Source: Celeribacter naphthalenivorans | GTDB taxonomy: Bacteria; Pseudomonadota; Alphaproteobacteria; Rhodobacterales; Rhodobacteraceae | Reading direction: 5' to 3' | Length of the DNA stretch: 64,000 nt | Assembly: GCF_020524585.1 (NCBI RefSeq) | Contig: NZ_JAIVLK010000003.1 | Coordinates: 434,001-498,000 of the forward strand | In this document: piece by piece, positions 54,793 to 64,000 of the stretch | Layout of the letters: every line of letters starts with the position of its first letter | Numbering within the stretch: position 1 is the stretch's first letter | Program-made: the position numbers and the translations under genes | Notes under the pieces: model-generated | What the model was told of the DNA's origin: nothing | Seen by the model: the letters and a program-made list of their open reading frames with translations, nothing else | Databases searched by the model: none

Positions 54793-56637
54793 TTATTGCG
54801 CGTCTTCCGGCAGGATGCGCACCCCGCCTTTGTCCGCCGCAGAAGCCAGCATCGCATAGGCCTTGAGCGCAGTAGAAACGGCGCGCGGACGCGGGGCCGC
54901 AGGTTTCCACGGCAGCGGGCCTTTCTCTTCGCGACGGGCCGCAAGCACGGCGTCATCGACCTTAAGCTGGATCGAACGGTTCGGGATGTCGATTTCGACG
55001 GTATCGCCGGTTTCCACCAGCCCGATCAAACCACCCTCGGCCGCTTCGGGGGAAACGTGGCCGATGGACAAACCCGAGGTGCCGCCGGAGAACCGGCCAT
55101 CGGTCAAAAGCGCGCATTTCTTGCCCAGACCTTTGGATTTCAAATAGGACGTCGGGTAGAGCATCTCCTGCATCCCCGGACCGCCTTGCGGCCCCTCGTA
55201 GCGGATGATGACCACTTCGCCAGCTTGCACTTCGCGGGTCAAAACGCCGTTCACCGCATCGTCTTGCGATTCGTAAACGCGGGCGGTGCCAGTGAATTTC
55301 AGGATGCTTTCATCCACACCTGCCGTTTTGACGATACAGCCACGCTCGGCGATGTTGCCGAACAGAACCGCCAGACCGCCGTCTTTCGAGAAGGCATGTT
55401 CCACAGAGCGGATCACGCCATTTTCACGGTCGGTGTCGAGTTCCTTGTAGCGGTTCTCGGTCGAAAACGCCTGAGTCGTGCGCACGCCGCCCGGTGCCGC
55501 TTTGAAAAGCTGCTCGGCCTCGGGGTTGTTGGCAACCGTGATGTCCCATTGGGCAATCGCCGCCGCCATCGTGTCGCTGTGCACGGTGCGCACATCGCCA
55601 TGCAGCAAGCCGCCACGATGCATTTCGCCCAGAATGGAGAAGATGCCACCGGCGCGGTGCACGTCTTCCATATGGACGTTATGGATGTTCGGCGCGACTT
55701 TGCAGAGGCAGGGGACCTTGCGCGACAGGCGGTCGATGTCTTGCATGGTGAAATCCACCTTGCCCTCATAGGCGATGGCCAAGAGGTGCAGCACCGTGTT
55801 GGTCGAGCCGCCCATGGCGATATCGAGGGACATGGCGTTTTCAAACGCTTCGAATGTGGCAATCTCACGCGGCAGGTAGCCCGGCAGCTCCTCTTCGTAG
55901 TGCTTCTTGGTGATCTCGACGATCTTACGCCCGGCCTCGAGGAACAGGTTCTTACGATCCGCGTGGGTGGCAAGCGTCGAGCCGTTGCCCGGCAGTGCCA
56001 GACCCAGCGCCTCGGCCAGACAGTTCATCGAGTTGGCGGTGAACATGCCAGAGCACGACCCACAGGTCGGGCAGGCGTTTTGTTCGAACGCGTCGACCTG
56101 TTCGTCGGTGTATTGATCATCGGCGGCGGCAACCATCGCATCGACGAGGTCCACAGCGCGCTCGAGATCACCGATCTGCACCTTGCCGGCCTCCATCGGG
56201 CCACCGGAGACAAAGATCACCGGAATGTTGAGGCGCATCGCGGCCATCATCATGCCAGGGGTGATTTTATCGCAGTTGGAGATACAGACCATGGCATCGG
56301 CGCAGTGCGCGTTGACCATATACTCAACCGAATCCGCGATGATTTCGCGCGAGGGCAGGGAGTAGAGCATCCCGTCGTGGCCCATCGCAATGCCGTCATC
56401 GACCGCAATGGTGTTGAACTCTTTCGCTACACCGCCCGCTTTTTCAATCTCGCGGGCCACCATTTGGCCGAGGTCCTTGAGGTGGACGTGGCCGGGCACG
56501 AATTGCGTGAACGAGTTCACGACCGCGATGATTGGCTTGCCAAAATCTCCATCGGTCATGCCGGTCGCGCGCCAAAGGCCGCGGGCACCGGCCATGTTCC
56601 GGCCATGGGTCGAGCGGCGGGATCTGTAATGAGGCAT
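54793..56637 (-). CDS. ilvD: Dihydroxy-acid dehydratase
   Basis: IlvD makes the 2-oxo acids of valine and isoleucine synthesis and needs an iron-sulfur cluster. The 614-aa product starts [20 protein letters not shown]. It has cluster cysteines in SNCDKITPG and [16 protein letters not shown], and the C-terminal [18 protein letters not shown] 56637 fits the family start; ATG 56661 would add eight residues. Length is normal for the family. Confidence 0.96.
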   Translation of the reverse strand: MPHYRSRRSTHGRNMAGARGLWRATGMTDGDFGKPIIAVVNSFTQFVPGHVHLKDLGQMVAREIEKAGGVAKEFNTIAVDDGIAMGHDGMLYSLPSREIIADSVEYMVNAHCADAMVCISNCDKITPGMMMAAMRLNIPVIFVSGGPMEAGKVQIGDLERAVDLVDAMVAAADDQYTDEQVDAFEQNACPTCGSCSGMFTANSMNCLAEALGLALPGNGSTLATHADRKNLFLEAGRKIVEITKKHYEEELPGYLPREIATFEAFENAMSLDIAMGGSTNTVLHLLAIAYEGKVDFTMQDIDRLSRKVPCLCKVAPNIHNVHMEDVHRAGGIFSILGEMHRGGLLHGDVRTVHSDTMAAAIAQWDITVANNPEAEQLFKAAPGGVRTTQAFSTENRYKELDTDRENGVIRSVEHAFSKDGGLAVLFGNIAERGCIVKTAGVDESILKFTGTARVYESQDDAVNGVLTREVQAGEVVIIRYEGPQGGPGMQEMLYPTSYLKSKGLGKKCALLTDGRFSGGTSGLSIGHVSPEAAEGGLIGLVETGDTVEIDIPNRSIQLKVDDAVLAARREEKGPLPWKPAAPRPRAVSTALKAYAMLASAADKGGVRILPEDAQ

Positions 56638-56784
56638 GGTGTTGGCTTTCTGTAACGTCATATGAACCGCCTATTGGGCGGGTTGACGTTGCATAAGGCT
56701 TTCGGCGCGACATTTCCAGTCACGACCGCATGTGCGCAGATGAATAATCTTGCTTGAATCGAGGCCGATCCGGTGATCTGGCGC

Positions 56785-57843
56785 TTAAATCAGCTTTTTC
56801 TTGCGTTTGAGCGTGTCGCCAAATTCAAGCGAGGGTTCGAGCGTGACGATCTCACCCCCTGCTGCGTTTTCATCTTCGACCCGGTTGGCGATGATCTGCG
56901 CCGCAGCGCGTCCGATCTCGGCACGGCAGGCATCCATCGTCGCCAATTTGCGCGGTAGACCATCGAGAAATTCGATGCCGTTGAACCCGGCAAGGCCGAT
57001 ATCGCCCGGCACGTCGATGCCGTTGTCGAGGCAATACATCAACCCACCAGCACCGATCATGTCATTGGAATAATAGAGGAAATCGAGCGGGTCTTCTTCG
57101 TTGCGTTTGAGAATGGTCTCGGTCATCTCGCGGCCTTTTTTAAGTGCGGAGCCGCCGGAGTAGAATTCACTGTCGGCAATCTCGAGACCGGATTTCGCGA
57201 GCACTTCTGTGAACCCCTCGAAACGTTTGCGGGCGCGGTGGTCGAGCGGCATTTTGGTGCCGAGAAACCCGATCCGTTTGTAGCCCGCGTCGACGATGGC
57301 CTGCGCCATTTTGCGGCCCGCACGACGATGCGAAATGCCAACGGCGGCGTCGATCGCCTCGCCATCGGTGTCCATGATTTCCACAATCGGAATTCCGGCG
57401 GCGGCCATCATCGCCTTGGCGGCTTCGGTATGCTCGAGCCCTGCAATAATCACACCGGAGGGACGCCAGGACAGCATCTGATAGAGCACTGCTTCTTCGC
57501 GTTCGGGTTTGTAATTGGTGATGCCGACGACGGGTTGTAGTTCGGTGTCTTCGAGCACTTCGTTGATGCCGGTCATGACCTCGGGGAAGACCATGTTGGA
57601 CATCGAGGGGATGATCACGGCGACAAGGTTCACGCGCGACGAGGCGAGGGCACCTGCGATTTTGTTCGGTACATAGCCCAGCTCGCGGGCGGCTTCCAAA
57701 ACTTTCGTCCGCGTCGCCTCAGACACATCACCTCGGTTGCGGAGCACGCGGCTGACGGTCATTTCAGAGACGCCGGAGGCCTCAGAGACGTCTCGAAGCG
57801 TGAGCGGCCGTTTCGACGGTGCGTTTCCTGAACCCTGTGACAT
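56785..57843 (-). CDS. LacI/GntR-type transcriptional regulator
   Basis: The 352-aa product has an N-terminal LacI helix-turn-helix (LTLRDVSEASGVSEMTVSRV), the hinge-helix NKIAGALASSR, and a periplasmic-binding-protein-like sensor core. Overall it resembles the gluconate repressor GntR of the LacI family. No sugar gene is adjacent, so the ligand cannot be told. ATG 57843 follows GAGGG; the open frame starts 63 bases earlier. An operator-like palindrome upstream suggests autoregulation. Confidence 0.85.
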   Translation of the reverse strand: MSQGSGNAPSKRPLTLRDVSEASGVSEMTVSRVLRNRGDVSEATRTKVLEAARELGYVPNKIAGALASSRVNLVAVIIPSMSNMVFPEVMTGINEVLEDTELQPVVGITNYKPEREEAVLYQMLSWRPSGVIIAGLEHTEAAKAMMAAAGIPIVEIMDTDGEAIDAAVGISHRRAGRKMAQAIVDAGYKRIGFLGTKMPLDHRARKRFEGFTEVLAKSGLEIADSEFYSGGSALKKGREMTETILKRNEEDPLDFLYYSNDMIGAGGLMYCLDNGIDVPGDIGLAGFNGIEFLDGLPRKLATMDACRAEIGRAAAQIIANRVEDENAAGGEIVTLEPSLEFGDTLKRKKKLI

Positions 57844-57923
57844 GGCCTGACCCTCTGAACTGTTTGTAATTCCTGTCAGTCTACACCATAAAATTGCCTT
57901 GTCCATCTGGCGTGGATGAAAAT

Positions 57924-57937
57924 TGTTAACGCTAACA
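57924..57937. promoter_or_regulatory. LacI-type operator palindrome
   Basis: TGTTAACGCTAACA is a 14-base near-perfect palindrome with the central CG usual for LacI-family operators. It lies 81 bases before the regulator start. A second hairpin (GATGCCCC at 57967-57974 pairing with GGGGCATC) lies further right without a T tract. Confidence 0.7.
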
Positions 57938-58106
57938 TTTCATACCCTTCCTGCGATCCGTCATTTGATGCCCCGTGTGGGGCATCTGTGTGTATTTGGT
58001 TGGGGAAGCAAAGCCAGCGCCAATCAGCCGCAAGTGCGATTTCTCAGCGGCAAGGCGCGCCTCACCCCTTGTGCTGTGATAGTCCGCGAGGCTATGAGAC
58101 CAATGT

Positions 58107-58183
58107 GGCCCCGTGGCTCAACTGGATAGAGCAGCCCCCTCCTAAGGGGCAGGTTGCAGGTTCGAATCCTGCCGGGGTCACCA
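58107..58183 (+). tRNA. tRNA-Arg(CCU)
   Basis: It folds with acceptor GGCCCCG/CGGGGTC, anticodon stem GCCCC/GGGGC, loop CTCCTAA and anticodon CCT at 58141-58143, T-loop TTCGAAT and encoded CCA. No insertion is seen at its 3' end. Confidence 0.95.
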
Positions 58184-58231
58184 TATTCACTGAGTAGACG
58201 ACATGACCTCTTGGCCGTTCGGACTTAGACA

Positions 58232-60520
58232 TCAGCTGGCTTTTGAGAGCGTACCCGGAGAGGATTGTTGGCTGGTCTGAAATTTTGCGACGAGATCCGC
58301 AAGCGTATCTGCCTGCATGCTCAGGATCGTGCAGGCGGAGGTGGTTTCTTCCGATGTGGCGGCATTGCGTTGTTGTGCGCGGTCGATCTGGTTGACGGCT
58401 TCGTTAATTTCAGAAATGCCGGAGGCCTGTTCTTTCGAGGATGCGGCGATGTCGCGGATGAGGGTCGAAATTGACGCGATCGATTGGAAAATCAATTGCA
58501 GAGATTCGCCTGTTGTATTGACCTTTTCCACGCCATTGAGAACCTGATTTCCGGATTTGACAATGAGATCATTGATCTCACGCGCCGCTCCAGAAGAGCG
58601 TTGAGCCAACTCGCGGACTTCGGAAGCGACGACTGCAAAGCCACGACCAGCTTCTCCCGCGCGCGCTGCTTCGACGCCAGCGTTGAGCGCGAGAAGATTG
58701 GTTTGGAAGGCGATGTCATCGATCACCGAGATGATTTTCGAGATTTGTGTCGAGGAGGTTTTGATCTCTTCCATGGCCATGACCGTGTCTTCAACCACTT
58801 TCGAAGTGCTTTGCGCTTGCTCAGAGGTTTCGCTGACCAGCGTATTGGCCTTATGCGCATTCTGGGCCGCAGATTGGACGGAGGCCGTCAATTCATTGAG
58901 TGCGGTTGCGGTTTCTTCCAGTGTGGCGGCGTTGCCTTCGGTCTGGCGCGACAGATCCGAGATTGCACTGGTGATCTGCTGGGCGCCCTCATTGATTTCA
59001 CCGGTGGCATTGCCAATTGAGAAGACGAGCTCAGACAGGCGATCAACGGTTTGGTTGAAGTTGACCCGCAGGGGGTCGTATTGGTCGTCGAATTTTTCGG
59101 CGATCTTCACATCCATATTGCCCTCGGCCAGCCCCTGAAGGGCCGTCGCGAGAAAATCAATGACGCGGGAGAGCTCTGCTGCGCGCGCAGCACGTTCGAT
59201 CTCTTCTTGGCGAAGGCTGGCCTCTTTCGCGTCCCGCTCTTGTTGTTCGCGCAAACGCTCCTGGCGTTCGCGTTCCGCTGCTTCTTCGCGTTGACGTTCT
59301 TCATTCGCAGCATGGTCCGCGCGTGCTTTTTCGGCATCTTCTCTCAGACGTTGCTGTTCTTTTTCCAAATCTCGATTGGCGTAGAGCGTCTTCCGAAGGC
59401 TTTCGAGAGAATGCGCCATGGCGCCGATCTCGTCACGACGCGTCGTACCCGAGACGTCTTGTTCATAATTGCCGTCGGCCAGCGCATTCACATCCTTGAG
59501 CATCGTGGCCAAGGGCAGGCGGACTTTGCGATGAGAGGAGAGAAGGATCGTGCCAATTGTCAGCATCAGAATGAGCAAGCCGGTGATGACGTTTATCAAA
59601 ACTTCCTGGCGCACCGGAGCGGCGAACACATCGCGCGGTACATCGAGGATTGTGGCCCAGGTCCGGTTCATGCCATTGGCCGTGAAAGGATAAACGACCC
59701 GGATGACGCCATCGGGCAGCCCGCGAATGATGCGGGGTTGACCGTCACCGAGCGCGGCTTTGACCTCTTCCAGACCGATGCCATCGTAGACTTGCATCAG
59801 GCGTTCGGAATTCTGATGTGCGAGCCATTTGCCATTGCTGTCCAGCAAAGCCATTTGGCTGTCTCCGAACACCTTCATGTTCGACAGAAGCTCCGTCAGA
59901 TGTGCCAGCGTGATATCGACACCTGTAACGCCAATGATTTCACCGTTATGCCGCACAGGGACCGAAACCGATGTCATCAACTGACCGTCATCCGTTTGAT
60001 AGGGCTCTGTGATCAGGCTTTTCCCGGTGCGCACAGGTTCGGCAAACCATTCCTGAGATGGGTCAACTGTGAAGGTCTGAAAGTCGAGGCCGCCCGAGTC
60101 GTTTTTGGTCCAGTACGGCGTGAAGATGCTGTCCGCGTTCAAGCCGTCTGGGCCACCGATCAAGGTCGATGCCGTGCCGCCGGGCACCGCTGACATCCAG
60201 GAGGAATAGAGATTCTCGAATTGCATCGGAACATCTTCCAGCATCGAAATGATCTCGGCGCCTTGCGGCTGATCCGTGCCGACATAGCCTTCGATCATCC
60301 CGCTGAGCGCCAGACCCGTCGAGGTGGCTTGGGTCACCAAAAGGCCGACCTGATCCCCCGCCCATTCCGCCCGTTCGGTGGCCGTTTGCAGAATGCGATC
60401 GTTCACCTTTTCAGATGTACGTAGGCCATTGAAGGCGGTGATGCCGACAACGATGACCGAGATGATGACACCCGCTGCAAGGATGAGTTGACCGGAGACG
60501 GTCTTTAACGAGATCTTCAT
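58232..60520 (-). CDS. Methyl-accepting chemotaxis protein with Cache sensor domain
   Basis: The 762-aa receptor has two transmembrane helices (about residues 10-30 and 295-318) around a periplasmic dCache-type domain (e.g. [20 protein letters not shown] and GVTGVDITL). It then has a HAMP domain, a very charged coiled coil rich in Arg, Glu and Gln (about 375-455), a second HAMP-like segment and the signalling hairpin ([20 protein letters not shown]). No CheR-binding pentapeptide is at the C-terminus. The ligand is unknown; dCache domains often bind amino acids. Confidence 0.92.
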   Translation of the reverse strand: MKISLKTVSGQLILAAGVIISVIVVGITAFNGLRTSEKVNDRILQTATERAEWAGDQVGLLVTQATSTGLALSGMIEGYVGTDQPQGAEIISMLEDVPMQFENLYSSWMSAVPGGTASTLIGGPDGLNADSIFTPYWTKNDSGGLDFQTFTVDPSQEWFAEPVRTGKSLITEPYQTDDGQLMTSVSVPVRHNGEIIGVTGVDITLAHLTELLSNMKVFGDSQMALLDSNGKWLAHQNSERLMQVYDGIGLEEVKAALGDGQPRIIRGLPDGVIRVVYPFTANGMNRTWATILDVPRDVFAAPVRQEVLINVITGLLILMLTIGTILLSSHRKVRLPLATMLKDVNALADGNYEQDVSGTTRRDEIGAMAHSLESLRKTLYANRDLEKEQQRLREDAEKARADHAANEERQREEAAERERQERLREQQERDAKEASLRQEEIERAARAAELSRVIDFLATALQGLAEGNMDVKIAEKFDDQYDPLRVNFNQTVDRLSELVFSIGNATGEINEGAQQITSAISDLSRQTEGNAATLEETATALNELTASVQSAAQNAHKANTLVSETSEQAQSTSKVVEDTVMAMEEIKTSSTQISKIISVIDDIAFQTNLLALNAGVEAARAGEAGRGFAVVASEVRELAQRSSGAAREINDLIVKSGNQVLNGVEKVNTTGESLQLIFQSIASISTLIRDIAASSKEQASGISEINEAVNQIDRAQQRNAATSEETTSACTILSMQADTLADLVAKFQTSQQSSPGTLSKAS

Positions 60521-60638
60521 AGCGCACTCCAAGACGAAATTCGTGGGAGTTATCGCACCTAATCTCTTAATGGACTGCGAAGATGGTCTCAGATTTATAA
60601 GGTCAAAGGGTCATAATGCTGAAAAACAGGGGGTATTT

Positions 60639-61337
60639 TCAGACCATTTTAATGACATCGCGCGGGCAGGACAGCATGTAGCCTTTGCGGGCAATGTTTT
60701 TGACCAGCAACTCGCTCACCATCTGATTCCCAAGCGTATCACGCAGGCGTTTGATCCGCGTCGCACCCGCGGCCTCGTCGCAATCGGCGGAATTGCGGCC
60801 CGAAATCACCGCTTCGATCTCAGCGCCGGACAGGACGTCATCGTCGAGACGCGCTTCGGCCAGAACGGAGAGGGTTTCAATTGCGGCAGGGGTCAGTTTG
60901 AATTCCATATTGTTCAGGTAGACCGTGTTCTCCGCGCGGGAGATCAGGAGCGAAGAGACCTCGATCCCGCGCTTCTCTATTTCGCTCATCCGCTTGTTCA
61001 GCGCGATGATCACAACGAGGAACACGAGGGCTGCGATCAAGAGCGCGGTGGAAAACACCAAGAGCACGAAAATCACCATGCGGTAGGAATTGAGCACGTC
61101 GGAAAAGGAGGTGCCCGATTGCGCGAGGATTTCGAGCAATTTGATTTCCGCCTGAGTGGTCAGGTCGTTCTCAACGAAAATCCGCTCGACCCGCGCGTTG
61201 AACGCGTTGGCGTCCGGCAGGTTCACGAACAGCAACACGGCGGCGATCAACAGAATCGCGACAATCGCCACGACGCCATAGATCGCCACGCGCGATACTT
61301 TGCGGCTGTCAGTATCGGAGGAAATAGTCGCCAGCAT
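60639..61337 (-). CDS. Membrane-anchored winged-helix regulator, C-terminal DNA-binding domain
   Basis: The 232-aa product has two hydrophobic helices (about residues 17-40 and 90-112) enclosing a roughly 50-residue loop, then a C-terminal domain resembling the OmpR/ToxR winged helix (FKLTPAAIETLSVLAEARLD and TRIKRLRDTLGNQMVSE, then RKGYML). In ToxR and CadC the DNA-binding domain is N-terminal with one helix, so this is the reverse order. With two helices both ends can be cytoplasmic and the loop periplasmic. It overlaps the 95-aa exported protein gene upstream by 29 bases. Confidence 0.65.
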   Translation of the reverse strand: MLATISSDTDSRKVSRVAIYGVVAIVAILLIAAVLLFVNLPDANAFNARVERIFVENDLTTQAEIKLLEILAQSGTSFSDVLNSYRMVIFVLLVFSTALLIAALVFLVVIIALNKRMSEIEKRGIEVSSLLISRAENTVYLNNMEFKLTPAAIETLSVLAEARLDDDVLSGAEIEAVISGRNSADCDEAAGATRIKRLRDTLGNQMVSELLVKNIARKGYMLSCPRDVIKMV

Positions 61338-61596
61338 CGGCTTTGACCTCGCCCAGTTTCTCTTCGGGGATCATCGCGACGATGGAGAGAAGATGCCAGC
61401 CCTCTTTCTCAAGCCGCGGGCCAATCGCCTGTGCCGCCGCTTTTTTCGAGCAGTGCTGGTCGCCCACCTCGGCCACGCCGAAGTGCAGCTTGAGCGGATT
61501 GTCACGCTTGGCTTTGTAGCTGGCGTAACAGGAGGCGCTGGCCAGACCGGGCAGGGTGGCGAGCGCAACAATGAGGGGGAGAAGGTGCTTTTTCAT
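61309..61596 (-). CDS. Small exported protein, 95 aa
   Basis: The product has a signal peptide (MKKHLLPLIVALATLPGLAS, cleavage near SAS), two cysteines in the mature part (CYASYK and DQHCSKK) and a helical tail. I do not recognise the family. ATG 61596 starts the signal peptide; the frame is open from 61653. Translational overlap with the membrane regulator suggests that the two act together, for example as signal modulator and receptor. Confidence 0.6.
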   Translation of the reverse strand: MKKHLLPLIVALATLPGLASASCYASYKAKRDNPLKLHFGVAEVGDQHCSKKAAAQAIGPRLEKEGWHLLSIVAMIPEEKLGEVKADAGDYFLRY

Positions 61597-61770
61597 GCTC
61601 GCGATCCTGTGAGTTTCGCGGATGTTATTCAATAGCAAAGCCAGTTTTGCCACCTGTTATCCAATGACAGTCCGCTGTTATTGAGCGATTTTCCCAAAAC
61701 CGGCCATCACCGTCCCATCAACGTGCTCAGCCCTCGAAAAGGCGGGCCGCAGGCTTTGAAAGGACGACCG

Positions 61771-62247
61771 ATGAGACTGACCAAATTCACCGCAGGGCTG
61801 CTTGCGCTTTCCATTGCCACCGCTGGCATTTCCGCCGCACCGGCACGCGCCGGAGACAATGACGCCGCTTTGGCGCTGGGCGGGCTTTTGACCCTCTTTG
61901 TCATCGGCAAGGCGCTGGATGACAGGAACGACAATAAAGTCAAAGTCACCCAGCCACGCCCCGACAAGGACCGCACCCCCGGGCGGGACTGGGGGCATGA
62001 GTATCGCATTCCGAACCAATGTGTCGTGAGTGCGGGCTATGGCAACAAACACCGTCTGGTGGCTTTGGAGAACTGTATCGAACGCCAAACCCCTAAAAAG
62101 GCCCGTGTGCATTTGCCGCGCGCCTGTGAGACCCGTGTGCAAACCCGTCAGGGCAAACAGGATGCCTATGACGTCGGTTGCCTGAACAATTTCGGCTACC
62201 GCATCGACCGTGATCGTGATCGCGACCACGGTTACAGCCGACGCTGA
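61771..62247 (+). CDS. Exported basic protein, 158 aa
   Basis: The product has a signal peptide (MRLTKFTAGLLALSIATAGI, then SAAPARA), a hydrophobic stretch (ALALGGLLTLFVIGKAL) and a basic domain with four cysteines in the mature part (QCVVS, ENCIE, RACET, VGCLN). It ends in an Asp/Arg-rich tail (DRDRDRDHGYSRR). It is not assigned to a named family. AAAGGA seven bases before ATG 61771 supports the start. Confidence 0.65.
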   Translation: MRLTKFTAGLLALSIATAGISAAPARAGDNDAALALGGLLTLFVIGKALDDRNDNKVKVTQPRPDKDRTPGRDWGHEYRIPNQCVVSAGYGNKHRLVALENCIERQTPKKARVHLPRACETRVQTRQGKQDAYDVGCLNNFGYRIDRDRDRDHGYSRR

Positions 62248-62302
62248 GTTATAAAAATCGAGCAGATACGCGGTTTCATGTCCCCATGTGTCGCGTCAAC
62301 TT

Positions 62303-62338
62303 GCGGGTGGGTTCATGCGTCCCACCCGCTTTTTTCTT
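62303..62338 (+). terminator. Terminator after the 158-aa gene
   Basis: GCGGGTGGG (62303-62311) pairs with CCCACCCGC (62321-62329), followed by a run of T. It separates the 158-aa gene from rnhB. Confidence 0.9.
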
Positions 62339-62370
62339 GCGCCTCTCTCAGGCTTCGGCTTCACAGGGGT

Positions 62371-63009
62371 ATGACAAAACCGATCCCTGATTACAGTTTC
62401 GAAGAGGCCGCTTTGCGGCGTGGCTACACCCGTATCGTTGGCGTGGATGAGGTGGGGCGTGGCCCCTTGGCCGGTCCCGTGGTGGCCGCAGCCGTGTGGC
62501 TAGACCCGGATCACATCCCCGAAGGCCTCAACGATTCCAAAGCACTGACCGCGAAGCGACGCGAAGCGCTCTATACCGAGATTTTCACGAAGGCCGATGT
62601 CTCCATCGCCTCCTGTTCCGTCGAGGAGATCGACGAGATCAATATCCTTCAGGCGTCCTTGCGGGCGATGGAGCGGGCGGTGGCCGGGCTCAAGGTCAAG
62701 GCGGACTATGTGCTGGTCGATGGCAACAAGGTGCCGCCGGCGTTCGGGCTTGATGCCGAGGCCATCGTCAAAGGTGATGCACGCTCTTTGTCGATTTCGG
62801 CGGCTTCAATTGTGGCAAAAATATGGCGTGATCGCCTTATGGTGGATTTGGCGCAACAGTACCCCGGCTATGGCTGGGAGAAAAACGCAGGTTATGGGAC
62901 CAAGGTGCATCTCGAAGGCTTGCGAGATTTTGGTGTGACCCCGCTCCATAGACGTTCGTTCAAACCTGTACACAATATCTTGTATCAAGGTAAAAACATA
63001 AGTGACTGA
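62371..63009 (+). CDS. rnhB: Ribonuclease HII
   Basis: RNase HII removes RNA from RNA-DNA hybrids and single misincorporated ribonucleotides. The 212-aa product has the catalytic GVDEVGRGPLAGPV (Asp26, Glu27), LNDSKALT, and the later VLVDGNKVP and KGDARSLSISAASIVAK. ATG 62371 gives the family-like start. It ends at the GANTC cluster that precedes ccrM. Confidence 0.95.
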   Translation: MTKPIPDYSFEEAALRRGYTRIVGVDEVGRGPLAGPVVAAAVWLDPDHIPEGLNDSKALTAKRREALYTEIFTKADVSIASCSVEEIDEINILQASLRAMERAVAGLKVKADYVLVDGNKVPPAFGLDAEAIVKGDARSLSISAASIVAKIWRDRLMVDLAQQYPGYGWEKNAGYGTKVHLEGLRDFGVTPLHRRSFKPVHNILYQGKNISD

Positions 63010-63046
63010 TTCGAAAAAGAAATTGACTGCGAATCCCGGATGACTC
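63008..63046. promoter_or_regulatory. Three GANTC methylation sites upstream of ccrM
   Basis: GATTC (63008-63012), GAATC (63031-63035) and GACTC (63042-63046) lie within 39 bases, about 80-115 bases before the ccrM start. CcrM methylates GANTC, and in Caulobacter its own promoter carries such sites, so methylation-dependent autoregulation is likely. Confidence 0.7.
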
Positions 63047-63066
63047 ATCTTTAGGCCCATAAATGA

Positions 63067-64000
<934 letters not shown>

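Noticed and set aside
54796-56655. Long plus-strand frame opposite ilvD
   Set aside because: It is the antisense shadow of a high-GC gene; the minus strand encodes a complete dihydroxy-acid dehydratase.
57967-57986. Hairpin GATGCCCC/GGGGCATC as a terminator
   Set aside because: No T tract follows on either strand and no gene ends there.

Overview
The window looks like a chromosomal segment of an alphaproteobacterium of the Rhodobacterales (Roseobacter-like). This rests on a high-GC backbone, a CcrM-type adenine methyltransferase with GANTC sites in its promoter, a petABC (fbc) cytochrome bc1 operon, and a thiBPQ operon behind a TPP riboswitch. No species can be named from sequence reading alone.

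Layout. (1) 1-6707: apbE (partial, minus strand) diverges from nqrABCDEF, the Na+-translocating NADH:quinone oxidoreductase; ApbE is the enzyme that attaches the FMN cofactors of NqrB and NqrC. (2) 6708-13400: decayed accessory DNA with an unidentified 338-aa gene and a degenerate tniA-tniB-tniQ transposition operon. Its tniQ is frameshifted at a G6 run. Its tniA has lost its 5' end at a junction with a piece of an EcoRII-like restriction enzyme gene. (3) 13451-21128: an orphan type VI secretion cargo module: VgrG, a DUF4123 adaptor, a putative effector, three tandem paralogous exported proteins (probable immunity proteins) and a PAAR tip protein. (4) 21590-44363: a complete Tn7-like transposon of 22,774 bp. 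It has perfect 12-bp terminal inverted repeats, three transposase-binding-type repeats at each end, and a 5-bp target duplication TCACA. It sits 12 bp beyond the 3' end of a tRNA-Lys(UUU) gene. (5) 44381-64000: housekeeping DNA with tRNA-Lys, dapF, mtaB, a GST-like gene, petABC, thiBPQ, a META-domain gene, ilvD, a LacI-type regulator, tRNA-Arg(CCU), a chemoreceptor, small envelope genes, rnhB and ccrM (partial).

How the genes work together. The transposon carries tnsA, tniA, tniB and tniQ near its left end, so it should be capable of cut-and-paste transposition. TniQ is the likely target selector for the tRNA-Lys site. Its cargo is mainly a DNA phosphorothioation locus, dndBCDEA, which faces a convergent five-gene operon: a PLD-nuclease/helicase fusion, a 67-aa protein, an SMC/DndD-like ATPase, a 172-aa protein and a DUF262/DUF1524 (SspE/GmrSD-like) protein. 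The usual dndFGH restriction genes are absent from the window. The convergent operon is therefore the best candidate for a non-canonical phosphorothioate-linked defence module, and it is the most interesting system here. The T6SS cargo module next to the element suggests that the DNA between nqrF and tRNA-Lys is an accessory-gene hotspot.
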